From CAYVXE01 sp964455375 (GTDB lineage Bacteria; Zhuqueibacterota; Zhuqueibacteria; Oceanimicrobiales; Oceanimicrobiaceae): DNA of 64,000 nt. A program made the position numbers and the translations under genes. The stretch lies in the NCBI GenBank assembly GCA_964455375.1, contig CAYVXE010000004.1:1-64000 (forward strand), in the 5' to 3' direction. This document shows, piece after piece, positions 18,209 to 28,800 of this stretch (its first letter is position 1; each line of letters starts with the position of its first letter). Below the pieces are notes generated by a model, which was given only the letters and a program-made list of their open reading frames with translations, had not been told where the DNA came from and did not search any database.

Positions 18209-19264
18209 CTAAAAATTAATATCCTTCACGCGTGTGATATCGTTTATCAAAATAAAAATCATCAACGCCAATAAGAAGGCCATGCCTATTTTTTGAATCA
18301 CAATGCGGGTTTTTACCGGCAGTGGTTTTCGCATAACACCTTCTAAAAGAAGCAGAACCAGGTGTCCTCCGTCCAGTACTGGGAAAGGCAGCATATTGAA
18401 AAATCCGAGGTTCAGGCTGATAAATGCTGTAAACGCAAGTAAAGTTCCAAAGCCGCGTTTAGCGCTTTCGCTGGTTAATTTGTAAATAATAATGGGGCCG
18501 CCGATGGATTTTCTGAATGACTCTTCGCCGGTAATTATCTTTTTCAGTGAGCCAACGGTGAGTTTGATAATCATGTAGGAATTTGAAAAACCATAGCTAA
18601 TTGATTCACCGAAACCGGCTTTGCGAATGACGATTTTTGCAGCGATACCAATGAGACCAATGTCGTTTTCCTTTTGAAGTTCGGGGGTTACCTCACTTGA
18701 AAGAAGTTTTCCATCGTGCATCCATTTTATATTTATTTCTTCGTTGGGGCTTTTATGGATGATTTTCGTGAGATCGTTCCATGTTTCAATCGGTTGGCCT
18801 TTCACTTCTGTAATGACATCTCCTGGCTGCAAACCGATAGTTTCAGCAGGCTTGCCTTTTAAAACTTCTCCAACCGTTGCTCCCAGCGGTTCACCGATTC
18901 CTGTAAAGTAAACGAGACCTGCGTAAATGATAATTGCGGCGAGCAAATTCATAACCGAACCGGCAGAAATAACAATGATACGTTGCCACACGGGTTTTGA
19001 GGTAAATTCCCACGGTGCACCGGTAATGGTTTCGTCTAAACTTTCATCGATCATTCCGGACATTTTTACATACCCGCCCAAGGGCAGCCATGAAATACAG
19101 TAGTCGGTTTCACCATATTTAAAACCCACCATTCTCGGCGGAAAACCCAGCGAAAATCTTTCTACCCGAATACCCACCATTTTTGCAGTGAGGAAATGAC
19201 CCAATTCATGGACAAATATGAGAAGCCCGAGAACAAAAATAAAAGATAAAATCGATGTTAACAT
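18209..19264 (-). CDS. rseP: Site-2 membrane metalloprotease RseP
   Basis: This M50 zinc protease of the inner membrane cuts substrates such as anti-sigma factors and signal-peptide remnants within the bilayer. The 351-aa protein has the HExxH motif in FVHELGHFLTAKM in the first helix, the second metal-site motif NMLPFPVLDGGHLV near residue 290, a PDZ domain (PGDVITEVKGQPIETWNDL) in between, and several membrane helices. An ATG at 19264 is preferred over the TTG at 19270. It is the last gene of a conserved envelope-synthesis run downstream of dxr (78 bp gap). Confidence 0.95.
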   Translation of the reverse strand: MLTSILSFIFVLGLLIFVHELGHFLTAKMVGIRVERFSLGFPPRMVGFKYGETDYCISWLPLGGYVKMSGMIDESLDETITGAPWEFTSKPVWQRIIVISAGSVMNLLAAIIIYAGLVYFTGIGEPLGATVGEVLKGKPAETIGLQPGDVITEVKGQPIETWNDLTKIIHKSPNEEINIKWMHDGKLLSSEVTPELQKENDIGLIGIAAKIVIRKAGFGESISYGFSNSYMIIKLTVGSLKKIITGEESFRKSIGGPIIIYKLTSESAKRGFGTLLAFTAFISLNLGFFNMLPFPVLDGGHLVLLLLEGVMRKPLPVKTRIVIQKIGMAFLLALMIFILINDITRVKDINF

Positions 19265-19348
19265 CAACAACCTCGCCCTGTTTAGATTATTTCAAGCAGC
19301 AAAAATCACACACCATTGCCTGGCGACTTTTACAACAAAATACATTAT

Positions 19349-20500
19349 TTACGATTTAAACGTTTTCTGAACATACTCCCGGCTCATTTTATCATGTGCC
19401 AACAACTCATCAACGCTCTGAAACCCATTTGTACTGCAATTGTCAAGCGTTTGTTCCACAACCTGCGGAATTTTATCAAATGAAAGTTTTCTGTTTAAAA
19501 ACAAAGCAACCGCTTCTTCATTGGCAGCATTTAAAACTGCGGGAGCTGTTCCGCCTGCTCTCAGGGCTTCATAAGAAAGTTTCAGACACCTGAATTTATC
19601 AAAATCAGGTTGCTCGAAGGTCAATCGTTCAAGTTCATGAAAATGAAGTCTTGGAAAGTCTGCCGAAAAACGATGCGGAAAACTTAGAGCGTACTGAATG
19701 GGAATTCGCATATCCGGCAGACCCATTTGCGCTTTTATGGATCCATCTTTAAATTCCACCATACTGTGAATAATCGATTGCGGATGAACAACAACCCGTA
19801 TATCCTGCGGCTGCACATCAAAAAGCCAGTGCGCTTCGATGACTTCCAAACCTTTATTCATCATGGTCGCTGAATCGATGGTAATTTTGGGACCCATATT
19901 CCAATTGGGATGGTTCAATGCCCGCTCTACAGTAACGGCTGCAAGCTGTTTAACCGGCAGGTTACGAAAAGGGCCGCCGGAAGCAGTAAGAATGATTTGC
20001 CTGACATCATTTTCATCTTCACCTGCCAGACATTGAAAAATGGCACTATGCTCACTATCTATGGGAATGATCTCGGCACCGACATCTGCTGCTTTTTGCA
20101 TCACTAACTGACCGCCGATAACCAGTGTTTCCTTATTCGCCAGTGCAATTCGACGACCTTTGCTCATGGCCAATAGCGTCGGTTGCAACCCGATAGCTCC
20201 CACGAGTGCATTGACCAGGATATTTACATCATTCCGGCTGCTGATTTCCAGGATGCCATCAAAACCGGCAAACACGTCTACGCCAATTTTCTTAAATTTA
20301 TTCTGCCAATCTGCTGCAACGGTTTTGTTGAAGATAGCCACCGCCACCGGCTTGAAATGATGCGCCTGTTTTAAAAGGAGTTCAGCATTAGTGTTCGTAG
20401 AAAGATATTTGACGCGAAACTTTTCCTTTTGTGACACAACAACATTTAAACAGTTCGTACCGATAGACCCGGTGGAACCTAAAATACTAATATTTGTCAT
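19349..20500 (-). CDS. dxr: 1-deoxy-D-xylulose 5-phosphate reductoisomerase
   Basis: Dxr makes methylerythritol phosphate, the committed step of the non-mevalonate isoprenoid pathway, using NADPH. The 383-aa product begins with the nucleotide-binding motif ISILGSTGSIGTN. It has ALANKETLVIGG, the metal-binding IPIDSEHSAIFQCL, the flexible loop LTASGGPFRN, and NHPNWNMGPKITIDSATMMNKGLEVIEAHWLF, followed by the C-terminal helical bundle. Its start overlaps the upstream stop in TAATG. It lies in the same run as uppS, which uses the pathway's products to make undecaprenyl diphosphate. Confidence 0.97.
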   Translation of the reverse strand: MTNISILGSTGSIGTNCLNVVVSQKEKFRVKYLSTNTNAELLLKQAHHFKPVAVAIFNKTVAADWQNKFKKIGVDVFAGFDGILEISSRNDVNILVNALVGAIGLQPTLLAMSKGRRIALANKETLVIGGQLVMQKAADVGAEIIPIDSEHSAIFQCLAGEDENDVRQIILTASGGPFRNLPVKQLAAVTVERALNHPNWNMGPKITIDSATMMNKGLEVIEAHWLFDVQPQDIRVVVHPQSIIHSMVEFKDGSIKAQMGLPDMRIPIQYALSFPHRFSADFPRLHFHELERLTFEQPDFDKFRCLKLSYEALRAGGTAPAVLNAANEEAVALFLNRKLSFDKIPQVVEQTLDNCSTNGFQSVDELLAHDKMSREYVQKTFKS

Positions 20501-21300
20501 TATCTGATGCTGAGAAAAAGTCCCAGATTCACACTGTTAAATTTGCCAATATTGACTGCACCGTTTACATGTACGAACGGAAAGACCGAAACGTTGGCAC
20601 CAATGGTTGCATGCGTGGTGTTTTCCGTAAAACGCTCGCCGGCAAATCCGGGGATAGGGACGTCCTTATCCACCTTTAACGTTGTAATATCTATGCCGCC
20701 CCCAACGTAAGCCGTGAGGATTGCCAAAGAATGACTGGCAACAACATTGAAGCTTAAGGTCCCAACCGTTCCAAAGTCAAATTCACTTGGCACAAACAGA
20801 GCATGGTAAGTCCCCATGACCATTATTTTGGGGATACCCGGCATCTGCAAGAGGCCGTATTTCAGACCGCCGCCGATTAGCGTGACCCCGCCACGGCTGT
20901 CCTGGCGTTGAAGGTTACTATTTGCATCAGAGCCAATCGGGAAGTAGAAAAAACGGCCGATAATTTCCAAATTACCCGGCAGGCCCAAACTGCCGTGCAG
21001 AAAAGCCAGACCAAGTTTATCTTCATTAATGAAGACCGGGAGGCTTTGAAATTCATTGGGTACTTTTGATACGATACCGGTCAGACCAACATCCAGTCCA
21101 CCGATATTGTGCATGTCTGCCGTATGATACAATCCGCCGCCAACCATGGAACCAAAATATTTTAAAATTGCTTCGACTTCCAAATTTGCAGTGGCTAAAT
21201 TAGTACCTTGATTAAATTTAAAGTACTGCGCTTTTACAGATGGAACGGAAAGGGTGAATAGTATTAAAATAAGCGCAAGAATCGTAACTCCTTTTTTCAT
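20500..21300 (-). CDS. Exported protein of DUF6588-like type
   Basis: The 266-aa protein has a signal peptide ending VKAQY. The remainder is glycine- and aromatic-rich with repeating amphipathic strands (FGSMVGGGLYHTADMHNIGGLDVGLTG, IGGGLKYGLLQ, HATIGANVSVFPFVHVNGAVNIGKFNSVNLGLFLSIR). It looks like an outer-membrane barrel; I recall similar proteins under DUF6588, but this is not certain. The ATG overlaps the upstream stop codon (ATGA) with GAGGAGG in front, and its own stop overlaps the dxr start, so it is translated inside the fabZ-to-dxr block. Confidence 0.75.
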   Translation of the reverse strand: MKKGVTILALILILFTLSVPSVKAQYFKFNQGTNLATANLEVEAILKYFGSMVGGGLYHTADMHNIGGLDVGLTGIVSKVPNEFQSLPVFINEDKLGLAFLHGSLGLPGNLEIIGRFFYFPIGSDANSNLQRQDSRGGVTLIGGGLKYGLLQMPGIPKIMVMGTYHALFVPSEFDFGTVGTLSFNVVASHSLAILTAYVGGGIDITTLKVDKDVPIPGFAGERFTENTTHATIGANVSVFPFVHVNGAVNIGKFNSVNLGLFLSIR

Positions 21301-22124
21301 GACGCAATCCTCCTCAGAGCTAAATAAGATTGATTGATTTCCTGAACCATGTTTCGTTCAGCTTCAGTTAATTCATCCTTAAAAAGTGTAATCTTAAATT
21401 GCTTTTCAAATCCAAATTTTAACGACTTTGCAATCTCATGAAATGTGACCGACCTATCTAAAATTGTTTCTAAGCAAATGGTTTTCGCATTCAGTTGCTG
21501 TTTTGCAGTCAAGGCGTCTTTATTTGTTGCCGGCGAAATGTAGTCCAATAATCTTAAATGAGCAGTGCCCAGAAGAATTGAACCGTGCTGCAGAACTGAT
21601 TTTTTGAATCTTCTTTGCGCGCTCCCCACAAGTTTCTTGTTTTGATACTGCACTTCATAATCAGCAGAGGTAGCAAAACAAGCAAATCGCTGCTGATAAG
21701 TTCCAAAGTCCAAATCAGCGCCACCCGCTTTAATCAATTGCGGCTCAACACCTGCACGAATCAAGGCCTTTACCAGTGCAGCACTGATTTCATTGTAAAT
21801 GTGCATCGAACCTTTGTGAAATAACGCGTGGCTCTCCGGAATAATAACACTGTATGTGACTTCGTGCGCATGGTAAATTGCTCTGCCGCCGGTTGGTCTG
21901 CGTACCACATCGATTCCGTCCTGCAAGCATTTTTCAAAATTCAATTCGGATATATTTTGATGAAAACCCAGTGAAATAGCGTGTGGTTTCCAGCCGTAGA
22001 TACGCAAGGTCGGATGGGTGCCCACAGACTTTTGTGCCAACACCGAATCTACAGCCATATTAAAGTGACCGTCGCGAACACCCGTCTCAAGAAACCGCCA
22101 TTGTTCTGTCGTGCAATCTGCCAT
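21297..22124 (-). CDS. Lipoate-protein ligase A / octanoyltransferase family (BPL_LPL)
   Basis: The 275-aa protein belongs to the cofactor-transferase family that attaches lipoate or octanoate to E2 and GcvH domains. It has the opening WRFLETGVRDGHFNMAVD, the hallmark RRPTGGRAIYH loop (about residues 72-82), the lysine segment KLVGSAQRRFKKSVLQHGSILL, and a C-terminal extension. This combination fits LplA or LipM; sequence alone does not decide whether free lipoate or octanoyl-ACP is used. A TTG at 22139 overlaps fabZ; the ATG at 22124 is chosen. Client proteins such as GcvH are implied by the nearby gcvT. Confidence 0.88.
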   Translation of the reverse strand: MADCTTEQWRFLETGVRDGHFNMAVDSVLAQKSVGTHPTLRIYGWKPHAISLGFHQNISELNFEKCLQDGIDVVRRPTGGRAIYHAHEVTYSVIIPESHALFHKGSMHIYNEISAALVKALIRAGVEPQLIKAGGADLDFGTYQQRFACFATSADYEVQYQNKKLVGSAQRRFKKSVLQHGSILLGTAHLRLLDYISPATNKDALTAKQQLNAKTICLETILDRSVTFHEIAKSLKFGFEKQFKITLFKDELTEAERNMVQEINQSYLALRRIAS

Positions 22125-22128
22125 TGTT

Positions 22129-22584
22129 TTATGGGTCAATTAAAGTTGCCGAAAGCGCTGCTTCACAAACCTGGTTACCCCCGACAAACGCTTTGCCGTC
22201 CATTTTACAAATGGCGTGGCGATATTTCACCATATCAACTTCAAAACGCAATTGATCTCCGGGAATGACCGGCCTTCGAAATTTTGCTCTATCAATTCCC
22301 GTAAAATAGACTATCTTGCCGTGCAGATTGTTTTGCGTTTCTGCAAGCATAAGGCCACCTGTTTGCGCCATTGCTTCCAAAATCAATACACCCGGCATCA
22401 CAGGATGTCCCGGGAAATGGCCGACAAAAAAAGGCTCATTAATGGTCACATTCTTTATGCCTACAACTCGTTTCATCGGTTCGAGTTCAAGAATCCGATC
22501 AACCAGCAAAAACGGATAGCGATGCGGAAGAATGTTTTGAATTTGAAGCGTGTCTAAAACGGGTTTTAATGGCGCATCAGTCAA
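22129..22584 (-). CDS. fabZ: 3-hydroxyacyl-ACP dehydratase FabZ
   Basis: FabZ removes water from 3-hydroxyacyl-ACP in fatty-acid elongation. The 151-aa hot-dog protein has the full signature: LPHRYPFLLVDRI near residue 20, the catalytic histidine in FFVGHFPGHPVMPGVLILEAMAQTGG, and the following glutamate. The start is a TTG with GGAGGG nine bases upstream; no better start exists. It stands here without lpxA, lpxC or lpxD, which usually flank it in lipid-A-making bacteria. It leads a tightly overlapped block: fabZ, lipoate ligase, exported protein, dxr. Confidence 0.96.
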   Translation of the reverse strand: MTDAPLKPVLDTLQIQNILPHRYPFLLVDRILELEPMKRVVGIKNVTINEPFFVGHFPGHPVMPGVLILEAMAQTGGLMLAETQNNLHGKIVYFTGIDRAKFRRPVIPGDQLRFEVDMVKYRHAICKMDGKAFVGGNQVCEAALSATLIDP

Positions 22585-22736
22585 TGTGGGATTCCCTCCA
22601 CTTGTTCTGAATGTAACGGTCTTTCGGTTCGTTTATTATTAAATTCAAATATAATTATCCCTTTTTAAAAAACAAATGGAAAAGAAGGCCCTGGCTCTTT
22701 TTGATTAAGTTGGGATTTTTGTCCAAAAAATCAAAA

Positions 22737-22829
22737 GAGGCTGTTTCCAAAACCACAAAGTTATTACATTCGTATGCGTAATGTTTTTCATCGGATGCTT
22801 CGAATGTAATAACTTTTGGAGACAGCCTC
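22737..22829. repeat. Long inverted-repeat hairpin between skp and fabZ
   Basis: The arms 22737-22772 and 22801-22829 are near-perfect inverted copies: the left arm carries GAGGCTGTTTCC and TTATTACATTCG, the right arm reads back as GAGGCTGTCTCC and the same TTATTACATTCG. The 28-nt centre is itself partly palindromic. On the minus strand a T-rich tract (CTTTTGATTTTTT) follows, so it can end transcription after skp. The outer GAGGCTGTCTCC end resembles insertion-sequence or MITE termini, so it may be a small mobile element used as a terminator. Confidence 0.8.
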
Positions 22830-22855
22830 AAGCGGAAAACGAGGGCAAGCCGATA

Positions 22856-23422
22856 TTATTTTTTTTCGGAAGTAGCCGCAGCCAATTCCTTATTTAACTC
22901 ATCCAGCAACTTTTGAGTTAAGTCCGGTTGGTCATCAGCCGCATAGAGAATATTGCCCTGAACAACATCAAAAATAAAGCTGTATCCTTCAGCTTCACCG
23001 ATTTTTTTTATGGTTTTATTGATCTTTTCATACACAGGCTGGAGCAGTTCAGCTTCCTTTTTTACTGATTCTCCGTTTTGTGGATTCCATTTTTCCTGTA
23101 AAAACTGCTGGTACTGTGCATATTTTGTCTGTATCTCTTGTGTTTTTTCAGTCTTCCTTTCCTCGCTCAACAGCAAGCTCTGGGATTCCAATTGATCATT
23201 TAGATCTTTAATTTCTTTTTGTTTGTCGCGAGCTTCTTTTTCCCACTGGGCATTGATGTCCTGCAATTGTTTTCGAACATCGATTGCTTCTTTGTAGCTC
23301 TCCAGAATTTTGTTTGAATTAATGTAGCCTATTTTCAATTGAGCCTTAGCTGTTCTATTAGCGAAGCCCACCAGACTGACCATGATTAATGCAGCTAAAC
23401 CATACGATTTGAAACGTTCCAC
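22856..23422 (-). CDS. OmpH/Skp family periplasmic chaperone
   Basis: Skp trimers hold unfolded outer-membrane proteins on their way to BamA. The 188-aa protein has a signal peptide (cleavage near AKAQL), the family opening KIGYINSNKILESYKEA, a long charged coiled coil (residues about 55-110, the Skp arms), and the returning strand GYSFIFDVVQGNILYAADD near residue 150. It starts with GTG preceded by GGAGGT and lies 35 bp downstream of bamA, the classic neighbour pair. A long hairpin follows the gene. Confidence 0.9.
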   Translation of the reverse strand: MERFKSYGLAALIMVSLVGFANRTAKAQLKIGYINSNKILESYKEAIDVRKQLQDINAQWEKEARDKQKEIKDLNDQLESQSLLLSEERKTEKTQEIQTKYAQYQQFLQEKWNPQNGESVKKEAELLQPVYEKINKTIKKIGEAEGYSFIFDVVQGNILYAADDQPDLTQKLLDELNKELAAATSEKK

Positions 23423-23457
23423 GCTTTACCTCCATAAAAGATTAAATTTAAAATGAA

Positions 23458-25797
23458 TTAAAAACTTCTTCCAAAAACAAAATGTGGTTTCCATTTGCCA
23501 AATTTATTGCCGGTAGCCAGGTCGATATTGTCGAAACCGTAGGCATAGTCGAAACCGATGATACCGAGCATCGGCATAAATATACGCAGGCCCATCCCGA
23601 CGGAGCGCCGTAAATCAAAAATATCTGTTTGGCTTAAACTCGCCCAGGTGTTGCCTGCTTCAGCAAAAAACAAACCAAATATAGTGGGATTGGGAGAAAT
23701 GGGGAATCTCATTTCCGTACTGTACTTAAACATAACTTTTCCGCCGTCCGTGGTTACAGAACCGGAGAGCGGGTCGTCGTAGCCGCGCAGTGAAATGGAT
23801 CTGGACAGTCCTTCGCCACCCATGAAAAATAATTCAAGAAAGGGGATGTTCGCCTGGTCATTACCGAAGCCTTCGACATATCCGGCTTGAAAGCTATTAA
23901 ACAAAATAAAATTTAAGAAAAACGGGGAAAACCATTCATTCTGAAGAATATGCTTGTGAAAACTGACGTTGCCACCAAGAATGGGACCGCCGGTAATTTC
24001 CGTTGACAGGGAAAACCGTGAACCGTTCGTTGGAAATTCCGGTCGATCGAGACTGTTTCGTGAAATGATTTGTGTGATCCCGCTGGTGGTAAGCGGCCAG
24101 TTTTGTGTGACGATTCCACTTGGATTAATCCGCCGAATGGTATCTGAGAAATTTGACAAATCCGTTCGGTCAATTCTGTAAATCCAGTCGATGCGGAAAA
24201 AATTATCTGGCCAGCGCAGTCTTCTACCGAGACGAATACTTCCGCCCTGGCTGCGCTGGTCGTAGCCGATGAACCGGCTGTCGCGCTTAATATCAAACAG
24301 GCTGACTCCCACCAGGGTTGGTGAATCCAAAAACCAGGGCTCAGTAAATCCCAATTGGAAGGAACGAAACGCACGTCCAAAATTCCAGTCAAAACTCAGC
24401 GTCTGTCCATTTCCCAAAAAATTATTCATCGTGACACCGATACTACCAATCAGTTTATCCCGTTCGCTGAAACCGGCAGACATATTGGCCGTATCTGTGG
24501 ATTTTTCTTCAACGTTTAATAAAATATCAACATAATCATCATTAATTGGTTGAACGTCCGGGCGGACGTCTGAAAAATAATTGAGAATGAAAATATCGCG
24601 TTGGCTCCGGATAAGGGCCTCACGGCTGAACGTATCTCCAGGGAGAATACGCAATTCCCGGCGGATGACTTTTTCTTTGGTCTTGGTATTCCCGGTGATG
24701 CGTATCTTGTTAATCTTTACGGCATTTCCTTCCACAACTCGAAAGTGAATATCCACAGTATCTTTACCCACAGGTTTTTCTTGAGGGGTGATACCGGCAT
24801 AAATGTACCCGGCGTCGTAGTAGAGACTACCTATTTTTTCAAATACTGCTTTGTCAATTTTTTCTTTGTTATAGACATCGCCCTTTTTAAAGTCGAGGAA
24901 TGTGAACAGTTGATCATCCTGATAAAGTTTGTTTCCTTCCCAGGTAATGTCACCAAAGTAGTAGCGCATACCCTCATCGACCCATATTTTTATGTACATA
25001 TTTTTCTTTTCCGGGCCGTAATAGATAGAGTCTTTAACAACTTCGGCGTCGCGAAATCCTTCCTTGCGGTAGAAGGCGATGAGGGTTTTCAAATCCTCAT
25101 GATATTTGTCTTTATCAAAGTCTCCACCGCCAAAGAACCAAAATCCGTTTTCTTTAGTATCCTTCAATTTTTTGCGAAGTTTTTTTTCTTTGAAAGATTT
25201 ATTCCCCTCAAATGAAATGCCTTCGATTTGAACTTTATTGCCTTCTTTAATTTTTAATCTGAGAATTTTTCTGCTTTTTACGGAACTGTCTCTAATTTCG
25301 GATGTGATCTGTGCCAGCAAGTAACCTTTCTCTTCATAGAGTTTCTTTATTTTTTTCTCGGCCTTTTTAGCTTCCAGAGGGCTCACTACCTGACCGCGGT
25401 AAAAATTGAGTTCTTTTTCAATATCTTTCTTTTTGATTTTTTTGTTTCCATCCAACTCGACTCTTTCAAGCCTTGGATATTCTTTTACTTTAATAGTCAG
25501 GTAAACGCCGGTGCTCAGTTCCTTGTCCAACAAGATCTGGATGTCTGAAAACATATTCAGGCTCCAAAGCTGTTTGATCGCTTTTTGAATATCATCGCCG
25601 GTAACGTTTTCATTTTTAGACAGGCCGGAATTTAATTTTATGAAATTTGCGTCTGCCGATACATTTCCTTCTACGGTCAAACTAATTAGTTTGATGCTTC
25701 TTTTCTGCCCGATTTGAGCAAAAAGCGTTCCTGCGGAAAAAACAAGTAACCCTAATATAATGCAAATAATGCGCTTAGCAAAATATTTTAAAACCAT
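23458..25797 (-). CDS. bamA: Outer-membrane protein assembly factor BamA
   Basis: BamA inserts beta-barrel proteins into the outer membrane. The 779-aa product has a signal peptide (ending TLFAQ), five POTRA domains over about residues 35-420 (repeated patterns such as VRRELRILPGDTFSREALIRSQRDI), and a 16-stranded Omp85 barrel. The barrel holds the conserved loop-6 region near SLRGYDDP and closes with KWKPHFVFGRSF, a C-terminal phenylalanine. The ATG at 25797 has GGGAG upstream. The upstream neighbour is a TamB-like gene and the downstream neighbour is skp, so the three act in one assembly route. Confidence 0.96.
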   Translation of the reverse strand: MVLKYFAKRIICIILGLLVFSAGTLFAQIGQKRSIKLISLTVEGNVSADANFIKLNSGLSKNENVTGDDIQKAIKQLWSLNMFSDIQILLDKELSTGVYLTIKVKEYPRLERVELDGNKKIKKKDIEKELNFYRGQVVSPLEAKKAEKKIKKLYEEKGYLLAQITSEIRDSSVKSRKILRLKIKEGNKVQIEGISFEGNKSFKEKKLRKKLKDTKENGFWFFGGGDFDKDKYHEDLKTLIAFYRKEGFRDAEVVKDSIYYGPEKKNMYIKIWVDEGMRYYFGDITWEGNKLYQDDQLFTFLDFKKGDVYNKEKIDKAVFEKIGSLYYDAGYIYAGITPQEKPVGKDTVDIHFRVVEGNAVKINKIRITGNTKTKEKVIRRELRILPGDTFSREALIRSQRDIFILNYFSDVRPDVQPINDDYVDILLNVEEKSTDTANMSAGFSERDKLIGSIGVTMNNFLGNGQTLSFDWNFGRAFRSFQLGFTEPWFLDSPTLVGVSLFDIKRDSRFIGYDQRSQGGSIRLGRRLRWPDNFFRIDWIYRIDRTDLSNFSDTIRRINPSGIVTQNWPLTTSGITQIISRNSLDRPEFPTNGSRFSLSTEITGGPILGGNVSFHKHILQNEWFSPFFLNFILFNSFQAGYVEGFGNDQANIPFLELFFMGGEGLSRSISLRGYDDPLSGSVTTDGGKVMFKYSTEMRFPISPNPTIFGLFFAEAGNTWASLSQTDIFDLRRSVGMGLRIFMPMLGIIGFDYAYGFDNIDLATGNKFGKWKPHFVFGRSF

Positions 25798-25895
25798 AAA
25801 ACAGCTCCCAACCAACTATTAGATTTTAGCAGTAGTCGAATGACAAAACTTCTAACGACGTTCAACTTGCTAAAGTTCAATTTAAATTTATTGTT

Positions 25896-28800
25896 TTAGA
25901 ACGGAAAAGAATGCCTGAGCGAAATCTTTTTATCGTCTTTATGAGATTCTAATAATGTATTATAATCATACTCCATTTGCAACAACCAACTTGCATTTAA
26001 TCGATATTCCAAACCGATAATATGCCTTAATCCCACACCTTTATCCTGAAATTGATAATCAATACCTGCTTCCAACTCTCCCGTATACAAAAAATAAATA
26101 TCATCAGTCAAATATTTACCGAGGATAAGCCGGCTGCTTTTCAGAAATGCCAGAGATGACCCCAAAGCATCATTCGTAAAACTGGAATTCAAGAAATTTT
26201 GTGTAATTGCATAGCTAAAGCGTACCACATCCAGGCCTAAATTTCGTTCGAGTTCTCGCTCAACCGGACGAAATAACGGTCTTAGAATCAAATTATCTGT
26301 ACGAGAACCTACGGCTTTTACGGCCTGATTGTCTATCGTGTCGGTGGAATAGCCCAGGGTTGCCATAAGGTCTTCCTGCGTTTCCTGGTAACCGGGATAT
26401 TCAGAGGATAATTTGATGTTAATGCGGTCCCATCGACCTTTACTGACTTCCTGATGTGTAACTTTATCCATTGTGTAAAGTTCCAAATAGACATCATTGG
26501 GTATATTGGTCGAGTCTCTGATAACCGTCCAGGCTTTCCCGTACACTTCCGGGAAAAAAGACGTTTGATTAAATTCAGCACCGACTTTTTCCACGCGGAA
26601 ATTCAAATCAAGGTATTCAATTTCCCCTCGCGTTGACTCGACTTTTCCCTGAACACCAAATGTGGAATCTTTCAAAACCCCGGTGAAACCCAAGTGACTT
26701 GTTTTTTTGTCGATTTCCATATTCACGTAAATACCAGCCGGAAACTGACGAACATATCTGGTGTCTTTGCTTGAGTAGGCATCTATATCCCAATTGATAT
26801 TGTCCAATATATTCATGACAACCGGATTGCCTTTTCCTTCACTTTCATTAAAGGGGAACATGAGATTTGCATGTCTTATGTGGATTTGCCCTCGAACTTT
26901 TGGGCGCTCCCAGGGACCGGAAATAAAAAATTCCTCTCCTGAATGTTTTCCGGAAAAGGCAAACCAACCTCTGTCACCTTTCTCCATCAGTCCCGGAACG
27001 TGCAATGAAATTCCATCAGGGTCTGTTTTAATCATTAAGGCGCCCAGGTTTAGGTTGTCTCCGGCAATTCGTAATGGTTCATAAATGCCATGATCTAACC
27101 CCACCAGATCATTGGTATTTGTCATTGATATCCATCTACCCTGAATCGTTGCATTTAAATACTGCAAGTCAAGAAAATAATCGTTTGAGTGGACGATGAA
27201 ACTACCCTCGATATTGTCTATTTCGCGCGCTACTGAAGTGAGGTGTAAAACACCATTTTTAAAATGAAATGCACTCCCTGAAAAATCAGGTGCCATGTAA
27301 TAACCGGTTAAGTTCAAATCAAGATGTCCATCGCTGTCTGTATTTTCAAATAATTCGTTTAAATTGGGTAGTAATGCCAAAAAATTACCATCTCCGGATA
27401 TTTTTACGTTCATCGGATTTGTTTCTTGTAACGGAAGCACTGCAACACCGCTTAACGAAAACTGTCCTTCTTTTGTTAAGGTAGCCTGTTTGAAATGAAG
27501 CTCATCGCTGGAAATGTACGAGCCGTTTGAGTGCGTTTGATCGCCAAACTCAAACAGCGCACGGTCAAACTTCATCGATAGTATCTGAGGGTGTTGAACG
27601 GTAATTGAGCCATATATGGGTATTTTCGGCAGTGTTCCTTTTAAGTGAACCTGAATAAACGCATCTCCCGAAGCGACGTCCTCTTTTTCGGAGAAAATTT
27701 TTATAATATTTTCTACTTTTACATGTTTTCCGGCAATTTCCAGATCGATCTCTTTGGTGTGAAAATTGTAAAATCCATTCGTCGTGAGGTCTAAATTGTC
27801 TGAACTTACCACGATCAATTTGTCAACACGAAAGGTATCTGCATTTGAATGGAAGGCGAAATCGGCTTTGTACGGTCCTCTCTGACTCACAAACCCGTCG
27901 ATAACCCACAACTCTCCCGAATATTCAGGTTGTTGAGCCGTACCGTTTAACTTAATCTGACCGTAAACATCGCCACCATAACCAGCAGGTTTTTTCCCCA
28001 TTAAAGCAAAAACAATACCCACATCCATGCCTGAGATAAACAGCTCGCCCTTCAAATGGGTATCTGTTTTGTCATACATGAGTTTTCCTTGCAGCCAATC
28101 ACCCAGGTTAACATGTGTTTCCCATTCATTTTGGGTATTTTTTGTTAAATAGATTTCTCCCCCTTCATGTTGTTTGGTATTGGGGAAGAGGTCGATTTTT
28201 CCTGCAAACAGTTCGGAATTTTTTGAGAGTGAAGGTTGCACATCCACATGCAGTAATTTTTCATAATTGTCGATTCGGTAGCCATCCAAAACCACATGCG
28301 GCTGCGACAACTCCCCTTCTAAATTCAAATTGAAATGATAGTGTTTTTTTAAATAATTCAACCTTGGATCGTCGATGAATCCGAACGTTTTTTCAATATT
28401 GATAGCATCAATGCTGATTTGGGGACGATAAAACAAACTGTCTACTGAAGCGCTCAGCCTGAAGTCATTATCGGGAGAACTGGCGTTCACAACAAAGGTA
28501 CCATGGCTGTATTTGTAGGAACCGGAAATAGCCTGCACTTCTTCAAATTCAGGAGTAAAAACCAGATTGTATTCACCGGTGCTCACCGGATTTAAGAGTG
28601 AGCCAAAAATTCTGATTTCGGCATTCCCATCACATTCATTAACGGAAGAAAAACCGAGCCGGGTGAGATCGTTCGTAAAGTCTCCACTTAGATCAATATC
28701 AAAATCGACTATTTTATCGGGAGAAAGAAAGTCGATCTGACCGGCACCGGAGAATTGTGCGCTACCATAATTTCCGCCAATTCGGTTAAAGCTTAACTGA

